Below are positions 28,202-37,678 of a stretch of 64,000 nt of DNA, piece after piece. Position 1 is the first letter of the stretch. The number at the start of each line of letters is the position of its first letter. Location: positions 3,844,001-3,908,000 of the forward strand of contig NZ_CP151275.1 of the NCBI RefSeq assembly GCF_038235435.1, written 5' to 3'. The stretch comes from Niveibacterium sp. SC-1. Lineage in GTDB: Bacteria > Pseudomonadota > Gammaproteobacteria > Burkholderiales > Rhodocyclaceae. A program made the translations under genes and the position numbers. A model generated the notes under the pieces. It was not told where the DNA came from. It was given only the letters and a program-made list of their open reading frames with translations, and searched no databases.

Positions 28202-31200
28202 ATGAAAGTTGCACCCGTGGATTACTTCGAGAAGAACAACACCACACGACGAATCGCCATTGTTGGCCAGGCATTCCGTTTCCCCGCGACCAATCGCCGC
28301 GACTTCTGGCAAGACCTGCTCGATGGCAAGGACTTCGTCACTTCCGTGTCGCCGGATCGGTGGTCTACATCAAAGCTCCAGCATCCCGACAAGACCCATC
28401 CGGGCACGGCGTACACGTTCCGCGCGGGCTCACTCGGTGATGTCTCCGGTTTTGATGCGGCTTTCTTCGGTATCTCGCCGCGAGAAGCCGCTCAAATGGA
28501 TCCGCAGCAACGCCTGCTGCTGGAAATGGCCTGGGAAACACTGGAAGACGCCGGCATTCGCGCATCCCACATGCGGGGAAGTCAATGCGGTGTGTTCATT
28601 GGCCTTGCCGGTACTGACTACGGCTATCGCGCAGCGGATGACCTGGCCTCGATCGAGGCCAGCACGGCCACAGGCACTACCGCCAGCCTCGCGGCAAATC
28701 GCTTGTCGTACTTCTTCGACTGGCACGGCCCAAGCATGGTCATCGACACGGCCTGCTCCTCGGCCCTGGTGGCATTCCATCAGGCATGCAAGGCGATAGC
28801 GTCAGGAGAAGTCGACTGTGCAATCGCTGGCAGCATCAATCTGCACCTGCATCCCTACGGATTCATCATATTCTCCAAGGCGTCCATGTTGTCACCGCGG
28901 GGACGAAGCAGGGCATTTGACGCCAGTGGTGACGGCTATGTCCGGTCGGAAGGTGGTGGCCTCTTCCTGCTCAAGGACTATGACCAGGCAATTGCCGACG
29001 GAAACAACATTCTTGCTGTCGTTTCCCACACGGCCGTCAATACGGATGGACGGAAAACGGGAGTTACAGTGCCGAATGCCAAGGCTCAGGCTGCCTTGCT
29101 TCAAACCGCGTACGCCGCTGCAGGCATCCACCCCGCGCAAATCGACTACGTCGAAGCACATGGCACGGGCACGGCGGTAGGCGATCCGCTCGAAACGGCT
29201 GCACTGGGGGAGGCGCTGGGGAGCAAACGATCGCCCAGCGAGCCTCTTCCGATCGGATCGGTCAAGAGCAACCTGGGGCATCTGGAGTCCGCCTCGGGGG
29301 TCGCGGGTCTCGTCAAAGCGCTGTACGCGCTGAAACACAGGCTGGTGCCGGCCACGATCGGCGTCGACACGATCAACCCGAACATTCATCTGGATGAATG
29401 GAAACTGGACGTCGTCACCGCCAATCGTCCGCTCAAGCCGGCCGGCAAGCTTACGATCGGCATCAACTCCTTCGGTTTCGGCGGCTCTAACGCCCACGTC
29501 ATCCTCCAGAGTCATGACCGCAACGTGGTCGTTGGCGCGCAGCACACCGCGCAAAGCGCTCCCCGTTGCGGTCTGCCGCTGATCATATCGGCGCGCAGCG
29601 ACGCGGCCCTCCGCGCCAATGCCCTGGCCGCCTCCAGGCTGCTGGAACAAGAGGATTGCGATCTCTACGACCTCGCCTGGCACGCGCTCCATCGGCGCGA
29701 CCCGCTCGAGCATCGCGCCGTCCTGTTTGCCCGCGATCGGCAGCAGGCAGCTCACGCCTTGGCAGAATTTGCCGAGGGGCTGACTGAGACGGGCGTCTCT
29801 GCGGGCGAGATGCTGCCTGAGACGTCTGGCCCCGCCTTCATCTACTCCGGGAACGGCTCCCAGTGGGCCGGCATGGGCAAGGCCTTGCTGGAGGACCCCG
29901 TCTTCCGTGGCGCTGTGCAAGAGATCGACAAGCACTTTGCCCCACTCGCCGGCTTCAGGCTCGAGGACGAATTGCGACGCGGGCCGGATGATGAGCGCCT
30001 GGCGCTGACCGAGATCGCCCAGCCCTGTCTCTTCGCCTATCAGCTTGGCGTCACGGAGATGCTGCGTGCTCACGGGATACGTCCGCGCGCCGTCTCGGGT
30101 CACAGCGTTGGAGAGGTGGCTGCCGCCTGGGCCTGCGGAGCCTTGCCGCTTGAGCTTGCCGTGAGGGTGATCTACCAACGCAGCCGCCTTCAGGGCCAGA
30201 CCCGCGGCCAAGGACAGATGAGTGCGATCGGACTGGCGGCGGAAACTGTGCAGACGCTGCTGACGGAACTCGGTCTCGACAAGGTCTGCATCGCCGGCAT
30301 CAACAGCGGCACGGGCGTGACGGTTGCCGGTGACACGGCAGAACTCGCCACACTGGAGAACAGACTCCAGTCCGACGGGACTTTCTGCAAACGCCTGGCC
30401 CTCGACTACGCGTTCCACAGTCCGGCCATGGACAGCATCGAGGCCGACATTCTCGACAGCCTGCAAGATCTTGCGCCGCAAGCCTGCACCATCCCGTATT
30501 TCTCAACGGTGACAGGTGGCTTGCTCGCGGGTCAGATGCTGGACGCCCGGTACTGGTGGGACAACATCCGCCAACCCGTCGCGTTCGCGTCAGCCATGAA
30601 GGCCATCGTCGCCGATGGCATCAACGAATTCGTGGAGGTCGGCCCGCACCCGGTCTTGCGGGGCTACCTGAGTGAGGCCCTGAAAGACGCAGGCATCACC
30701 GGCAGCGTCATCCCCACCGGGAGGCGCAAGGACAGCGGCCCTGAGCGCATCCTCGCAGCCTGCGCCGCGCACTTCATCGCAGGTGGCGCCACCGACTGGT
30801 CGGCTTACTTTCCCGTCGTCGGTCGCTTCATCGAGTTCCCCCACTACGCCTGGCAGCGCGAACGTTTCTGGCGTCCGCAAACGAGCGAATCTCTCGGCCA
30901 GTTTGGCGGCGAGCTCCGTCACCCACTGCTCGGTCATGCCCAGGCCCAGCAGGCCAACCAGTGGGAAAACGTGCTCGATCCGCGGGTCCTGCCGATGCTG
31001 GCGGACCATGTGGTGGGTGACGCCGTCGTATTCCCGGGAGCCGCCTATGCGGAGCTTGCCCTGGCCGCTGCCCGCGAAACGCTTCCGGCAGGGCCTATCG
31101 AAATAGAGTCCCTTGAAATCCGCGCGCCCCTGCTGTTTGCGCAGGGGCGTTCGCAGAAGCTTCGCGTGGCGCTGGACGCTGCGGACGGTGGCCTGAGCAT

Positions 31201-34200
31201 CCAGGCGCGCGAGTACGCGGGCGATGCGGACTGGGCGGTACACGCGACCGCACGCGTCCTCGCGGAACCTGGCTCGCGCCTGCTGGAACGCGCCACTTGG
31301 GCAGGCGAGCCCGATCGCGAACCGGATTTCGATCGCGCGAGCCACCTCGCGCTCAACGAGGCTCTCGGCCTCAACTACGGCCCCGGGTTCCAGGCGATCG
31401 AACGCGGCTGGCTCGACACGGACGAGGCCTTTGCCCGCCTGACGGTACCCGCAACGATTGCAGCCAGTCTGCCGGACTACCTGCTGCATCCCGGCATCCT
31501 CGACAGCTGCTTTCAGATCGTGGCCCAGCTTCTGCGGCAACAAGGTCTCAACGCGAATGGCCTGGCATTCATTCCCACTCGCATTGGCCGCATCGCGCAG
31601 CAAACGCTTGATGGCGCACCGCGCTTTGCCCACGCGCGGCTGCTGCGCCGGTCGCCACACTCGCTGCTGGCGGAGTTTTCGGTGTTCGACCCGCAAGGGC
31701 GCGCCATTGCCGTACTGGAAGAGGTGCGCTTCCGTGCCGTCCGCCTGTTCCGCAACCAGACCGAGCAGATCCAGCAACTGCATAGCGCGCTGCACGCCGC
31801 ACCGCAGGCCCGCGCCCGCAGCCTGATCGAACGGAGCGAAGCCGCTTCGCGACTCCAGGGCACATCGCTTCACACCTTCCCGAGCCAGTACGACGACGAA
31901 CTGTCCCCCTTGCTCGATGCGCTCCAACTCGCCTACCTGCGCGAGCTTCAGGCCGCCACTGAGCCGCTGCGTCGCGAAGACAGCAGGGCCTGGCACGAAC
32001 AGTCACGGGATGCGGACGATCCGCGCGGCATCGTTTTCGCCACCCTGGCAGCGGAGCTAGAACGCAACGATTTGACGAGCCCCCAGCCACAGCCTGCTGG
32101 CGACGACGAGACCGTCGTCGCAGCACAGGACATCTGGCTGATGCTGCTGCGCGAATACCCCGACTACTTCCCGCTCTTCCACTCCGTTAGCCAGGTCGCC
32201 AAGCAGGTGAGATCCGTTCTTGCCGGCGAGTTGCAGCGGCTGCCTACCCTGCCTGCGGGCATCGACGCCGGCAGCCTGTCTCAAGCGATCCTTCGCGGCG
32301 ACAAACTGACGCAGATCGCGAACACGCTGGGCGCCCTCGTCCGTAGCACGCTGCAGCGCCTGCCTCCGGGCGAACGCCTGAGAATTCTCGAAGTCGGCAA
32401 TGACGTCCGCTTCGCCAGCCGACTGGGCAGCGAGCTGTCCCCCGTCAACGCCGACTACTGCGTCGCAAGCGCACAGCCCGAACTCGCGGCCCAGGTAGCA
32501 GAACTGAGCACGCAGCACCCCGCTCTGCGCTTCGAACTGATCGCATCCGGCACGCACGAGATGCCGGCCCAGGGATACGACATCGCCATACTTTGCCTGG
32601 GCGGCGTAAGCGGGGCCGCTGCGGATGAGCTGCTCGCGCATGCCCGCCGGCAACTGCTCCCTGGCGCCCCGCTGCTATTGATCAGCAATCAGCCGGAAGA
32701 GTGGCTGCGCAGCACCCTGGCGCTGGCGGGTCTGGCCGCTCCGGACGAGTTCGAAGCGCTGCAGCAGCGCGTCGGGCGAGCCGGCTTCGAAGACATCGAA
32801 TGCCTGTCTCCCGAGCCCGGCGAGCAAAGCAGCCTGTGCCTGCTTCTCGCCCACGCCCCAGCGCGCCCCACCCCCTCGCACGTGCTTCAACACTGGCTGT
32901 TGCTGAGCGAACCGACTGGCCATGTCGCCGATCTGGCCAGCGCCCTGCAAGGTCAACTGGCAGAACAAGGCCACACGGCCTCGATCTGCCACGCCGATTC
33001 GGAATCCGCACTCGGTGCGGCATTGCGTGAGCTGCCCCAAGACAACGGCGGAATCGTCATGCTGCGTGGACTGAATCCGCAGGACGAAGCAGCCGCCGCG
33101 CAGCGCTGTGTGAGCGCGGCCGAGATCGCCCGCGTCTGTGAGTCGGAACAGATCACTGCGCCGCTCCTCATCGTCACGCAGCAGGCGCTGAACGACGTGC
33201 TGCCGAACGATGCTCCTTCGCCAAATGCCGGCCATGACGCCGCGCTCTGGGGCTTTGGTCGAACGCTCGCAAACGAAACCAGCCAGGCCGTGCGCCTGAT
33301 TGACCTGCACGCCTCCGATCCGCGCAAGGCCGCCGAGCAGCTGGCCAATGCCATCGTCGCCAACGACCAGGAGACGGAATGCGTGCTGGGGCCCGACGGC
33401 GGGCGCTACGCCACACGCATTCTTCCCGCACGCACGCGGGTTGAGAGCGATACGTGGAAGCTTGGGCTGTCGCTACCCGGACAACTGCGCAACCTGAGCT
33501 GGCAGGCAGCGACCCTGCCGCTGCCGGGTGATGGCGAGGTGCTGGTCCAGGTCCACGCCACGGGTCTGAATTTCCGCGACGTCATGTACGCACTCGGACT
33601 GCTGTCTGACGAAGCACTGGAAAACGGCTTTGCCGGGGCGACACTGGGGCTGGAATTCGCCGGCACCGTCCTTCAGGTCGGCCCTGAAGTCGCCGGCTTC
33701 GCGCGGGGCGACAGGGTCGTGGGCTTCGGTTCTGCCTGCTTTGCCAACCGCCTCATCACGCGCGACAGCACGATCGCGGTGATCCCGACCGGGATGAGCT
33801 TCGAAGCGGCCGCCACCATCCCGACGACCTTCCTCACGGCCTACTACGCCCTCCATCACCTCGCCCGCGTCGAACCGGGCGAACGCGTGCTCATTCACGG
33901 CGGTGCTGGCGGAGTAGGAATCGCCGCGATCCAGATCGCGCGCTGGCTGGGCGCAACCGTCTTCGCCACCGCCGGCTCGGACGAGAAGCGCGAGTTCCTT
34001 CGTCTGCTCGGCGTCGAGCACGTATTCGACTCACGCTCTCTGTCCTATGCGGATGACATCCTCAAGCTCACGGCGGGTGAAGGCGTGGACGTCGTGCTCA
34101 ACTCGCTCGCCGGCGAAGCCATCAACCGCAACTTCCAGGTTCTCCGGCCCTTCGGTCGTTTCCTGGAACTGGGCAAACGCGACTTCTACGAGAATACGCG

Positions 34201-35716
34201 CGTTGGCTTGCGTCCATTCCGCAACAACCTCACCTACTTCGGCATCGACGCCGACCAGTTGATGTCGGAACGTCCGGCGCTCACGCGACGCCTCTTCGGC
34301 GAAGTCATGGCGCTCTTTGCCGACGGCACCCTTCACGCGCTGCCCTGGCACGCCTTCGAGGCCGCACAGGTCGTCGACGCCTTCCGCCACATGCAGCAGG
34401 CACGCCAGATCGGCAAGATCGTCGTTACCTATCGCGATGGCATGCGCGTCAGCCCTGCGATGTCCCGGACCACGCAGGACGAGCGCCTCAATCTCGATGC
34501 CAGCGCCAGCTACCTAGTCACTGGCGGACTGTCGGGTTTCGGCCTGCGCACCGCGGAATGGCTCGCCGAGCGCGGCGCGCGGAACCTCGTCTTGATCAGC
34601 CGTCGCGGCCCCCGCACAGAGGAAGCCGTGGCCGGCATCGCCCGTCTCGAAGCGCAAGGCGTCCGCGTCATCGCAGAGGCCTGCGACGTCACGGATCTGG
34701 ATGCGCTGCGGCAGCTTCTACAACGCCCCGATCTGCCCCCTCTGCGCGGCATCGTCCACGCGGCAGCCGTCATCGAGGACGCCCTGATCCGCAACCTGGA
34801 CGCCGCGCAGATCGACCGCGTGCTAGGCCCCAAGATCCGCGGCGCGCAAAACCTGCATGAACTCAGCCGCACGGCACCGCTCGACTTCTTCGTGCTCTAC
34901 TCATCGGCGACCACGCTGTTCGGCAATCCTGGCCAGGCGGCCTACGTCGCGGCTAACAGCTGGCTTGAAGCGCTGGCGCGCCACCGTCGCGCCAGCGGCT
35001 TGCCGGCCACCAGCCTGCTATGGGGCGCCATCGACGACGCCGGCTTCCTCGCGCGCAACGAGAAGATCAAGGAAGCCCTGCAAAGCCGCATGGGCGGCGC
35101 GCCGCTGCGCGCCGCACTTGCCCTCAACATGCTGGAAGCCCAATTGCTGACCGACGCTTCCGGGCTTGGTCTTCTCGAGCTGGACTGGCACGCACTGAGT
35201 CGCTTCCTGCCCACGGCCACCACGCCCCGCTTCCAGGAGCTATCCCGCTTGCACGGCGAGGCCAAGCACCAAGACGATGAGGGAGACGACCTGCAGCAGA
35301 TGCTGTCGGAACTTGACGACGACACGCTTCACGCCACGGTCAGCGACATGCTGCGCCAGGAAATCGGTGAAATCCTGCGCATCGCTCCGGACAAGATCGC
35401 AGCGGACCGCCCGATCCAGGAACTCGGGCTGGACTCCCTGATGGGTGTCGAACTCGTGACGGCGCTCGATCAGCGGTTCGGGGTGCGCCTGCCGGTTCTC
35501 GCCCTGAGCGAAAGCCCCACGGTCCATCGGCTGGCCACGCGCCTGATCGAGCAGCTGCGCGAACCGGACGAGGAAGCGCCCGCCGCTACCAACCTGGATC
35601 GCCAAATCGAACAGCTCGCGGCAATCCATGCTCACGACACGCCCGTAGCCCGCATGGCAGATCTGACCCAAGGTCTTGATAGTGCGGCTCAAAGCGAACA
35701 GGACGTGGCGCAATGA
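28202..35716 (+). CDS. Highly reducing type I polyketide synthase, WcbR-like, of the capsule locus
   Basis: 2504 residues. Order: KS (about 16-440; Cys185 in DTACSSA, His in EAHGTGT and KSNLGHLESA), AT (about 545-850; Ser635 in GHSVGE; YAFHS, nearer malonyl than methylmalonyl types), DH (about 905-1190; His936, Asp1101). A methyltransferase-like region follows (about 1290-1560). Its SAM motif is ruined (LEVGNDVRF at about 1397 instead of a glycine-rich loop). Then come a structural KR half, ER (about 1757-2065; HGGAGGVG at 1899-1906), KR (about 2095-2330; TGGLSGFG at 2107, Tyr2248) and ACP (Ser2412 in LGLDSLMG). There is no thioesterase or reductase. A single iterative module should therefore build a saturated chain that stays on the ACP for a partner to release. 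The next gene overlaps by 4 bases and encodes an alpha-oxoamine synthase, a fitting release enzyme. Confidence 0.93.
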   Translation: MKVAPVDYFEKNNTTRRIAIVGQAFRFPATNRRDFWQDLLDGKDFVTSVSPDRWSTSKLQHPDKTHPGTAYTFRAGSLGDVSGFDAAFFGISPREAAQMDPQQRLLLEMAWETLEDAGIRASHMRGSQCGVFIGLAGTDYGYRAADDLASIEASTATGTTASLAANRLSYFFDWHGPSMVIDTACSSALVAFHQACKAIASGEVDCAIAGSINLHLHPYGFIIFSKASMLSPRGRSRAFDASGDGYVRSEGGGLFLLKDYDQAIADGNNILAVVSHTAVNTDGRKTGVTVPNAKAQAALLQTAYAAAGIHPAQIDYVEAHGTGTAVGDPLETAALGEALGSKRSPSEPLPIGSVKSNLGHLESASGVAGLVKALYALKHRLVPATIGVDTINPNIHLDEWKLDVVTANRPLKPAGKLTIGINSFGFGGSNAHVILQSHDRNVVVGAQHTAQSAPRCGLPLIISARSDAALRANALAASRLLEQEDCDLYDLAWHALHRRDPLEHRAVLFARDRQQAAHALAEFAEGLTETGVSAGEMLPETSGPAFIYSGNGSQWAGMGKALLEDPVFRGAVQEIDKHFAPLAGFRLEDELRRGPDDERLALTEIAQPCLFAYQLGVTEMLRAHGIRPRAVSGHSVGEVAAAWACGALPLELAVRVIYQRSRLQGQTRGQGQMSAIGLAAETVQTLLTELGLDKVCIAGINSGTGVTVAGDTAELATLENRLQSDGTFCKRLALDYAFHSPAMDSIEADILDSLQDLAPQACTIPYFSTVTGGLLAGQMLDARYWWDNIRQPVAFASAMKAIVADGINEFVEVGPHPVLRGYLSEALKDAGITGSVIPTGRRKDSGPERILAACAAHFIAGGATDWSAYFPVVGRFIEFPHYAWQRERFWRPQTSESLGQFGGELRHPLLGHAQAQQANQWENVLDPRVLPMLADHVVGDAVVFPGAAYAELALAAARETLPAGPIEIESLEIRAPLLFAQGRSQKLRVALDAADGGLSIQAREYAGDADWAVHATARVLAEPGSRLLERATWAGEPDREPDFDRASHLALNEALGLNYGPGFQAIERGWLDTDEAFARLTVPATIAASLPDYLLHPGILDSCFQIVAQLLRQQGLNANGLAFIPTRIGRIAQQTLDGAPRFAHARLLRRSPHSLLAEFSVFDPQGRAIAVLEEVRFRAVRLFRNQTEQIQQLHSALHAAPQARARSLIERSEAASRLQGTSLHTFPSQYDDELSPLLDALQLAYLRELQAATEPLRREDSRAWHEQSRDADDPRGIVFATLAAELERNDLTSPQPQPAGDDETVVAAQDIWLMLLREYPDYFPLFHSVSQVAKQVRSVLAGELQRLPTLPAGIDAGSLSQAILRGDKLTQIANTLGALVRSTLQRLPPGERLRILEVGNDVRFASRLGSELSPVNADYCVASAQPELAAQVAELSTQHPALRFELIASGTHEMPAQGYDIAILCLGGVSGAAADELLAHARRQLLPGAPLLLISNQPEEWLRSTLALAGLAAPDEFEALQQRVGRAGFEDIECLSPEPGEQSSLCLLLAHAPARPTPSHVLQHWLLLSEPTGHVADLASALQGQLAEQGHTASICHADSESALGAALRELPQDNGGIVMLRGLNPQDEAAAAQRCVSAAEIARVCESEQITAPLLIVTQQALNDVLPNDAPSPNAGHDAALWGFGRTLANETSQAVRLIDLHASDPRKAAEQLANAIVANDQETECVLGPDGGRYATRILPARTRVESDTWKLGLSLPGQLRNLSWQAATLPLPGDGEVLVQVHATGLNFRDVMYALGLLSDEALENGFAGATLGLEFAGTVLQVGPEVAGFARGDRVVGFGSACFANRLITRDSTIAVIPTGMSFEAAATIPTTFLTAYYALHHLARVEPGERVLIHGGAGGVGIAAIQIARWLGATVFATAGSDEKREFLRLLGVEHVFDSRSLSYADDILKLTAGEGVDVVLNSLAGEAINRNFQVLRPFGRFLELGKRDFYENTRVGLRPFRNNLTYFGIDADQLMSERPALTRRLFGEVMALFADGTLHALPWHAFEAAQVVDAFRHMQQARQIGKIVVTYRDGMRVSPAMSRTTQDERLNLDASASYLVTGGLSGFGLRTAEWLAERGARNLVLISRRGPRTEEAVAGIARLEAQGVRVIAEACDVTDLDALRQLLQRPDLPPLRGIVHAAAVIEDALIRNLDAAQIDRVLGPKIRGAQNLHELSRTAPLDFFVLYSSATTLFGNPGQAAYVAANSWLEALARHRRASGLPATSLLWGAIDDAGFLARNEKIKEALQSRMGGAPLRAALALNMLEAQLLTDASGLGLLELDWHALSRFLPTATTPRFQELSRLHGEAKHQDDEGDDLQQMLSELDDDTLHATVSDMLRQEIGEILRIAPDKIAADRPIQELGLDSLMGVELVTALDQRFGVRLPVLALSESPTVHRLATRLIEQLREPDEEAPAATNLDRQIEQLAAIHAHDTPVARMADLTQGLDSAAQSEQDVAQ

Positions 35717-37062
35717 AGAAGAACCTCTCCGGCCTGGGCGCCCAGCTCAAGGACAAGCTCATCCAGCAAAGCCTGGAGCGGCGACTGCGCCAAGCCGGGC
35801 AAGCAGTAGCACCCGCTAGCGGGACATCCGCCGGCGCAGCCCACCATGCAGTCGCAGAACAATTCCGCCGGTTCGACCAGCACCCCGGCTATCAGCAGTT
35901 CCGCATCCTTGACGAAGGTCGCAAGCAACTGGGCATCGCGGACCCGTTCTTCAAGCTGCACGAGGGCTGCGCCAGCGCCCATACGCAAATCGCCGGGAAA
36001 GATCTGCTCAACTTCGCGAGCTACAACTATCTCGGCCTCAATGGTCACCCGCACGTGAACGCAGCAGCGGTTGCGGCCATCCAGAACTACGGCACCTCGG
36101 TCTCCGCCAGCCGCATCGTTTCGGGTGAGCGCCCGGTCCATCAGCGGCTGGAAGCCGGCATCGCCGGCATCTACGACTGTGACGACGCGCTCGTGTTCGT
36201 CTCCGGACATGCGACCAACGTCACCACGATCGGCTACCTGTTCGGGCCGCGCGACCTGATCGTCCACGACGAGCTCGTGCACAACAGCGTGCTTCAGGGG
36301 ATCCAGCTCTCAGGCGCTAAACGCCTGCCATTCCCGCACAACGACTGGGCGGCCCTGGACGCGCTGCTCTCGCGGCAACGCGGCGAATTCGAGCGCGCGC
36401 TCATCGTCGTCGAAGGCATCTACAGCATGGACGGCGACTTTCCCGACCTGCCCCGCTTCATCGAGCTGCGCGATCGCCATCGCTGCTTCCTGATGGTCGA
36501 CGAGGCTCACTCCCTCGGCGTCATGGGGCAGCGCGGTCACGGCATCCGCGAGCACTTCGGGCTGCGCGGATCCGAGGTCGACATCTGGATGGGAACGCTC
36601 TCCAAGACGCTGGCCGGCTGCGGCGGGTACATCGCTGGCCAGCAAGCGTTGATCGACAACCTCAAGTGCTTCGCGCCAGGCTTCCTCTACAGCGTGGGGA
36701 TGTCGCCTCCGCTGGCGGCCGCCTCGCTGGCAGCACTTGAATGCCTGCACGCAGAGCCCGAACGCGTTGCCCGCCTACAGGCCAACGGCCAGTACTTCCT
36801 GGAGCGCGCGCGCGCCGCCCGCATCGACACCGGGCACAGCACGGGCCACGCGGTCGTGCCGACCATCGTGGGCAGCTCGGTGCGCGCAACGCGGCTATCT
36901 GCCGCGCTCCTGGCCGAAGGCATCAATGTGCAGCCGATCCTCTATCCCGCCGTGCCCGAACGATCCGCACGGCTGCGGTTCTTCATGTGCAGCGAGCATT
37001 CGAGGGACGAACTGGACTACGCCGTCGAGCAGACTGCGCGCGCGTTGGCGACGACCCGGTAA
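35713..37062 (+). CDS. PLP-dependent alpha-oxoamine synthase, WcbT-like
   Basis: 449 residues of the BioF/KBL/serine-palmitoyltransferase family. These enzymes condense an amino acid with an acyl thioester, losing CO2, to give an alpha-amino ketone. PLP Lys298 lies in GTLSKTLAGCGGY, the ring-stacking VDEAHSLG at about 262-269, and the LLNFASYNYLGL opening at about 98-109. The first 90 or so residues are an extra N-terminal extension compared with BioF, possibly for docking. Translation is coupled to the PKS (ATGA). The amino acid used is not predictable by eye. Biotin synthesis is unlikely because no other bio gene is near. Confidence 0.9.
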   Translation: MKKNLSGLGAQLKDKLIQQSLERRLRQAGQAVAPASGTSAGAAHHAVAEQFRRFDQHPGYQQFRILDEGRKQLGIADPFFKLHEGCASAHTQIAGKDLLNFASYNYLGLNGHPHVNAAAVAAIQNYGTSVSASRIVSGERPVHQRLEAGIAGIYDCDDALVFVSGHATNVTTIGYLFGPRDLIVHDELVHNSVLQGIQLSGAKRLPFPHNDWAALDALLSRQRGEFERALIVVEGIYSMDGDFPDLPRFIELRDRHRCFLMVDEAHSLGVMGQRGHGIREHFGLRGSEVDIWMGTLSKTLAGCGGYIAGQQALIDNLKCFAPGFLYSVGMSPPLAAASLAALECLHAEPERVARLQANGQYFLERARAARIDTGHSTGHAVVPTIVGSSVRATRLSAALLAEGINVQPILYPAVPERSARLRFFMCSEHSRDELDYAVEQTARALATTR

Positions 37063-37075
37063 GGGCGATCGCAAG

Positions 37076-37678
37076 TCACGCCGGGCGTGGCTTGCGAAGC
37101 AGAAGAAGGTCTGCGATGCCCATGTATTTCAACAGGAAGCGCAGGCGGAAGGTGCTCACGGGCAAATAGCCCTGGCTGGTGTAGAGGGCCTTGGCGGCGC
37201 TATTGGTCTCGGCTACCTCCAGGCTGACGTGCGCTGCGCCACGGCGCCAAGCCTCGCTCTCGGCCGCGGCCAGAAGCATTGCGGCCAGCCCCTGGCGCCT
37301 CTGCGACACAGCGACCTTGAGGCCATATACATAGAAGCCGCGCCCCAGGTCGCGCCCCTCAATCAGCCAGAAGGCGATAAACCGCCACCATCCCGTGCGT
37401 GCTCCAAACGCGGACAAGAAATCGCCAAGGCCGGGAGCATACGGGCCGCGCCCGAATGACTTGAAGCTGACGAAGCCACCACTGACGCCAGCCTCATTGA
37501 CAATCAGCAAGACGCGATCCCAGCGGATGCGACGGGCAAACAAGCGATAACGCTCTTCGCTCTCGCCGACAATGCGGCGCAGCGATCCGCGCCCTGTGGC
37601 GACAAGGCGCAAGCCCGCCTTGTCCACATCGTCGGCCGACCCCGGCGCCACGATACGCCAACCCGCCGGCTCAGCCAT
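37076..37678 (-). CDS. GNAT-family N-acetyltransferase of the capsule locus
   Basis: 200 residues. The acyl-CoA-binding core reads LKVAVSQRRQGLAAMLL (motif A, Q/RxxGxA type), then VSLEVAETNSAAKALYTSQGY (motif B), as in GNAT enzymes that modify amines. The start at 37678 overlaps the upstream phosphotransferase gene by 8 bases, so it is the last gene of the kpsC operon. It faces the oxoamine synthase gene tail-to-tail with a 13-base gap. It might N-acylate the amine product of that enzyme or an amino sugar; this is inference. Confidence 0.85.
   Translation of the reverse strand: MAEPAGWRIVAPGSADDVDKAGLRLVATGRGSLRRIVGESEERYRLFARRIRWDRVLLIVNEAGVSGGFVSFKSFGRGPYAPGLGDFLSAFGARTGWWRFIAFWLIEGRDLGRGFYVYGLKVAVSQRRQGLAAMLLAAAESEAWRRGAAHVSLEVAETNSAAKALYTSQGYLPVSTFRLRFLLKYMGIADLLLLRKPRPA

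Noticed and set aside
35713..37062. The oxoamine synthase as BioF of biotin synthesis
   Set aside because: It has a long N-terminal extension, is coupled to a PKS, and no bioA/B/C/D/H gene is near.
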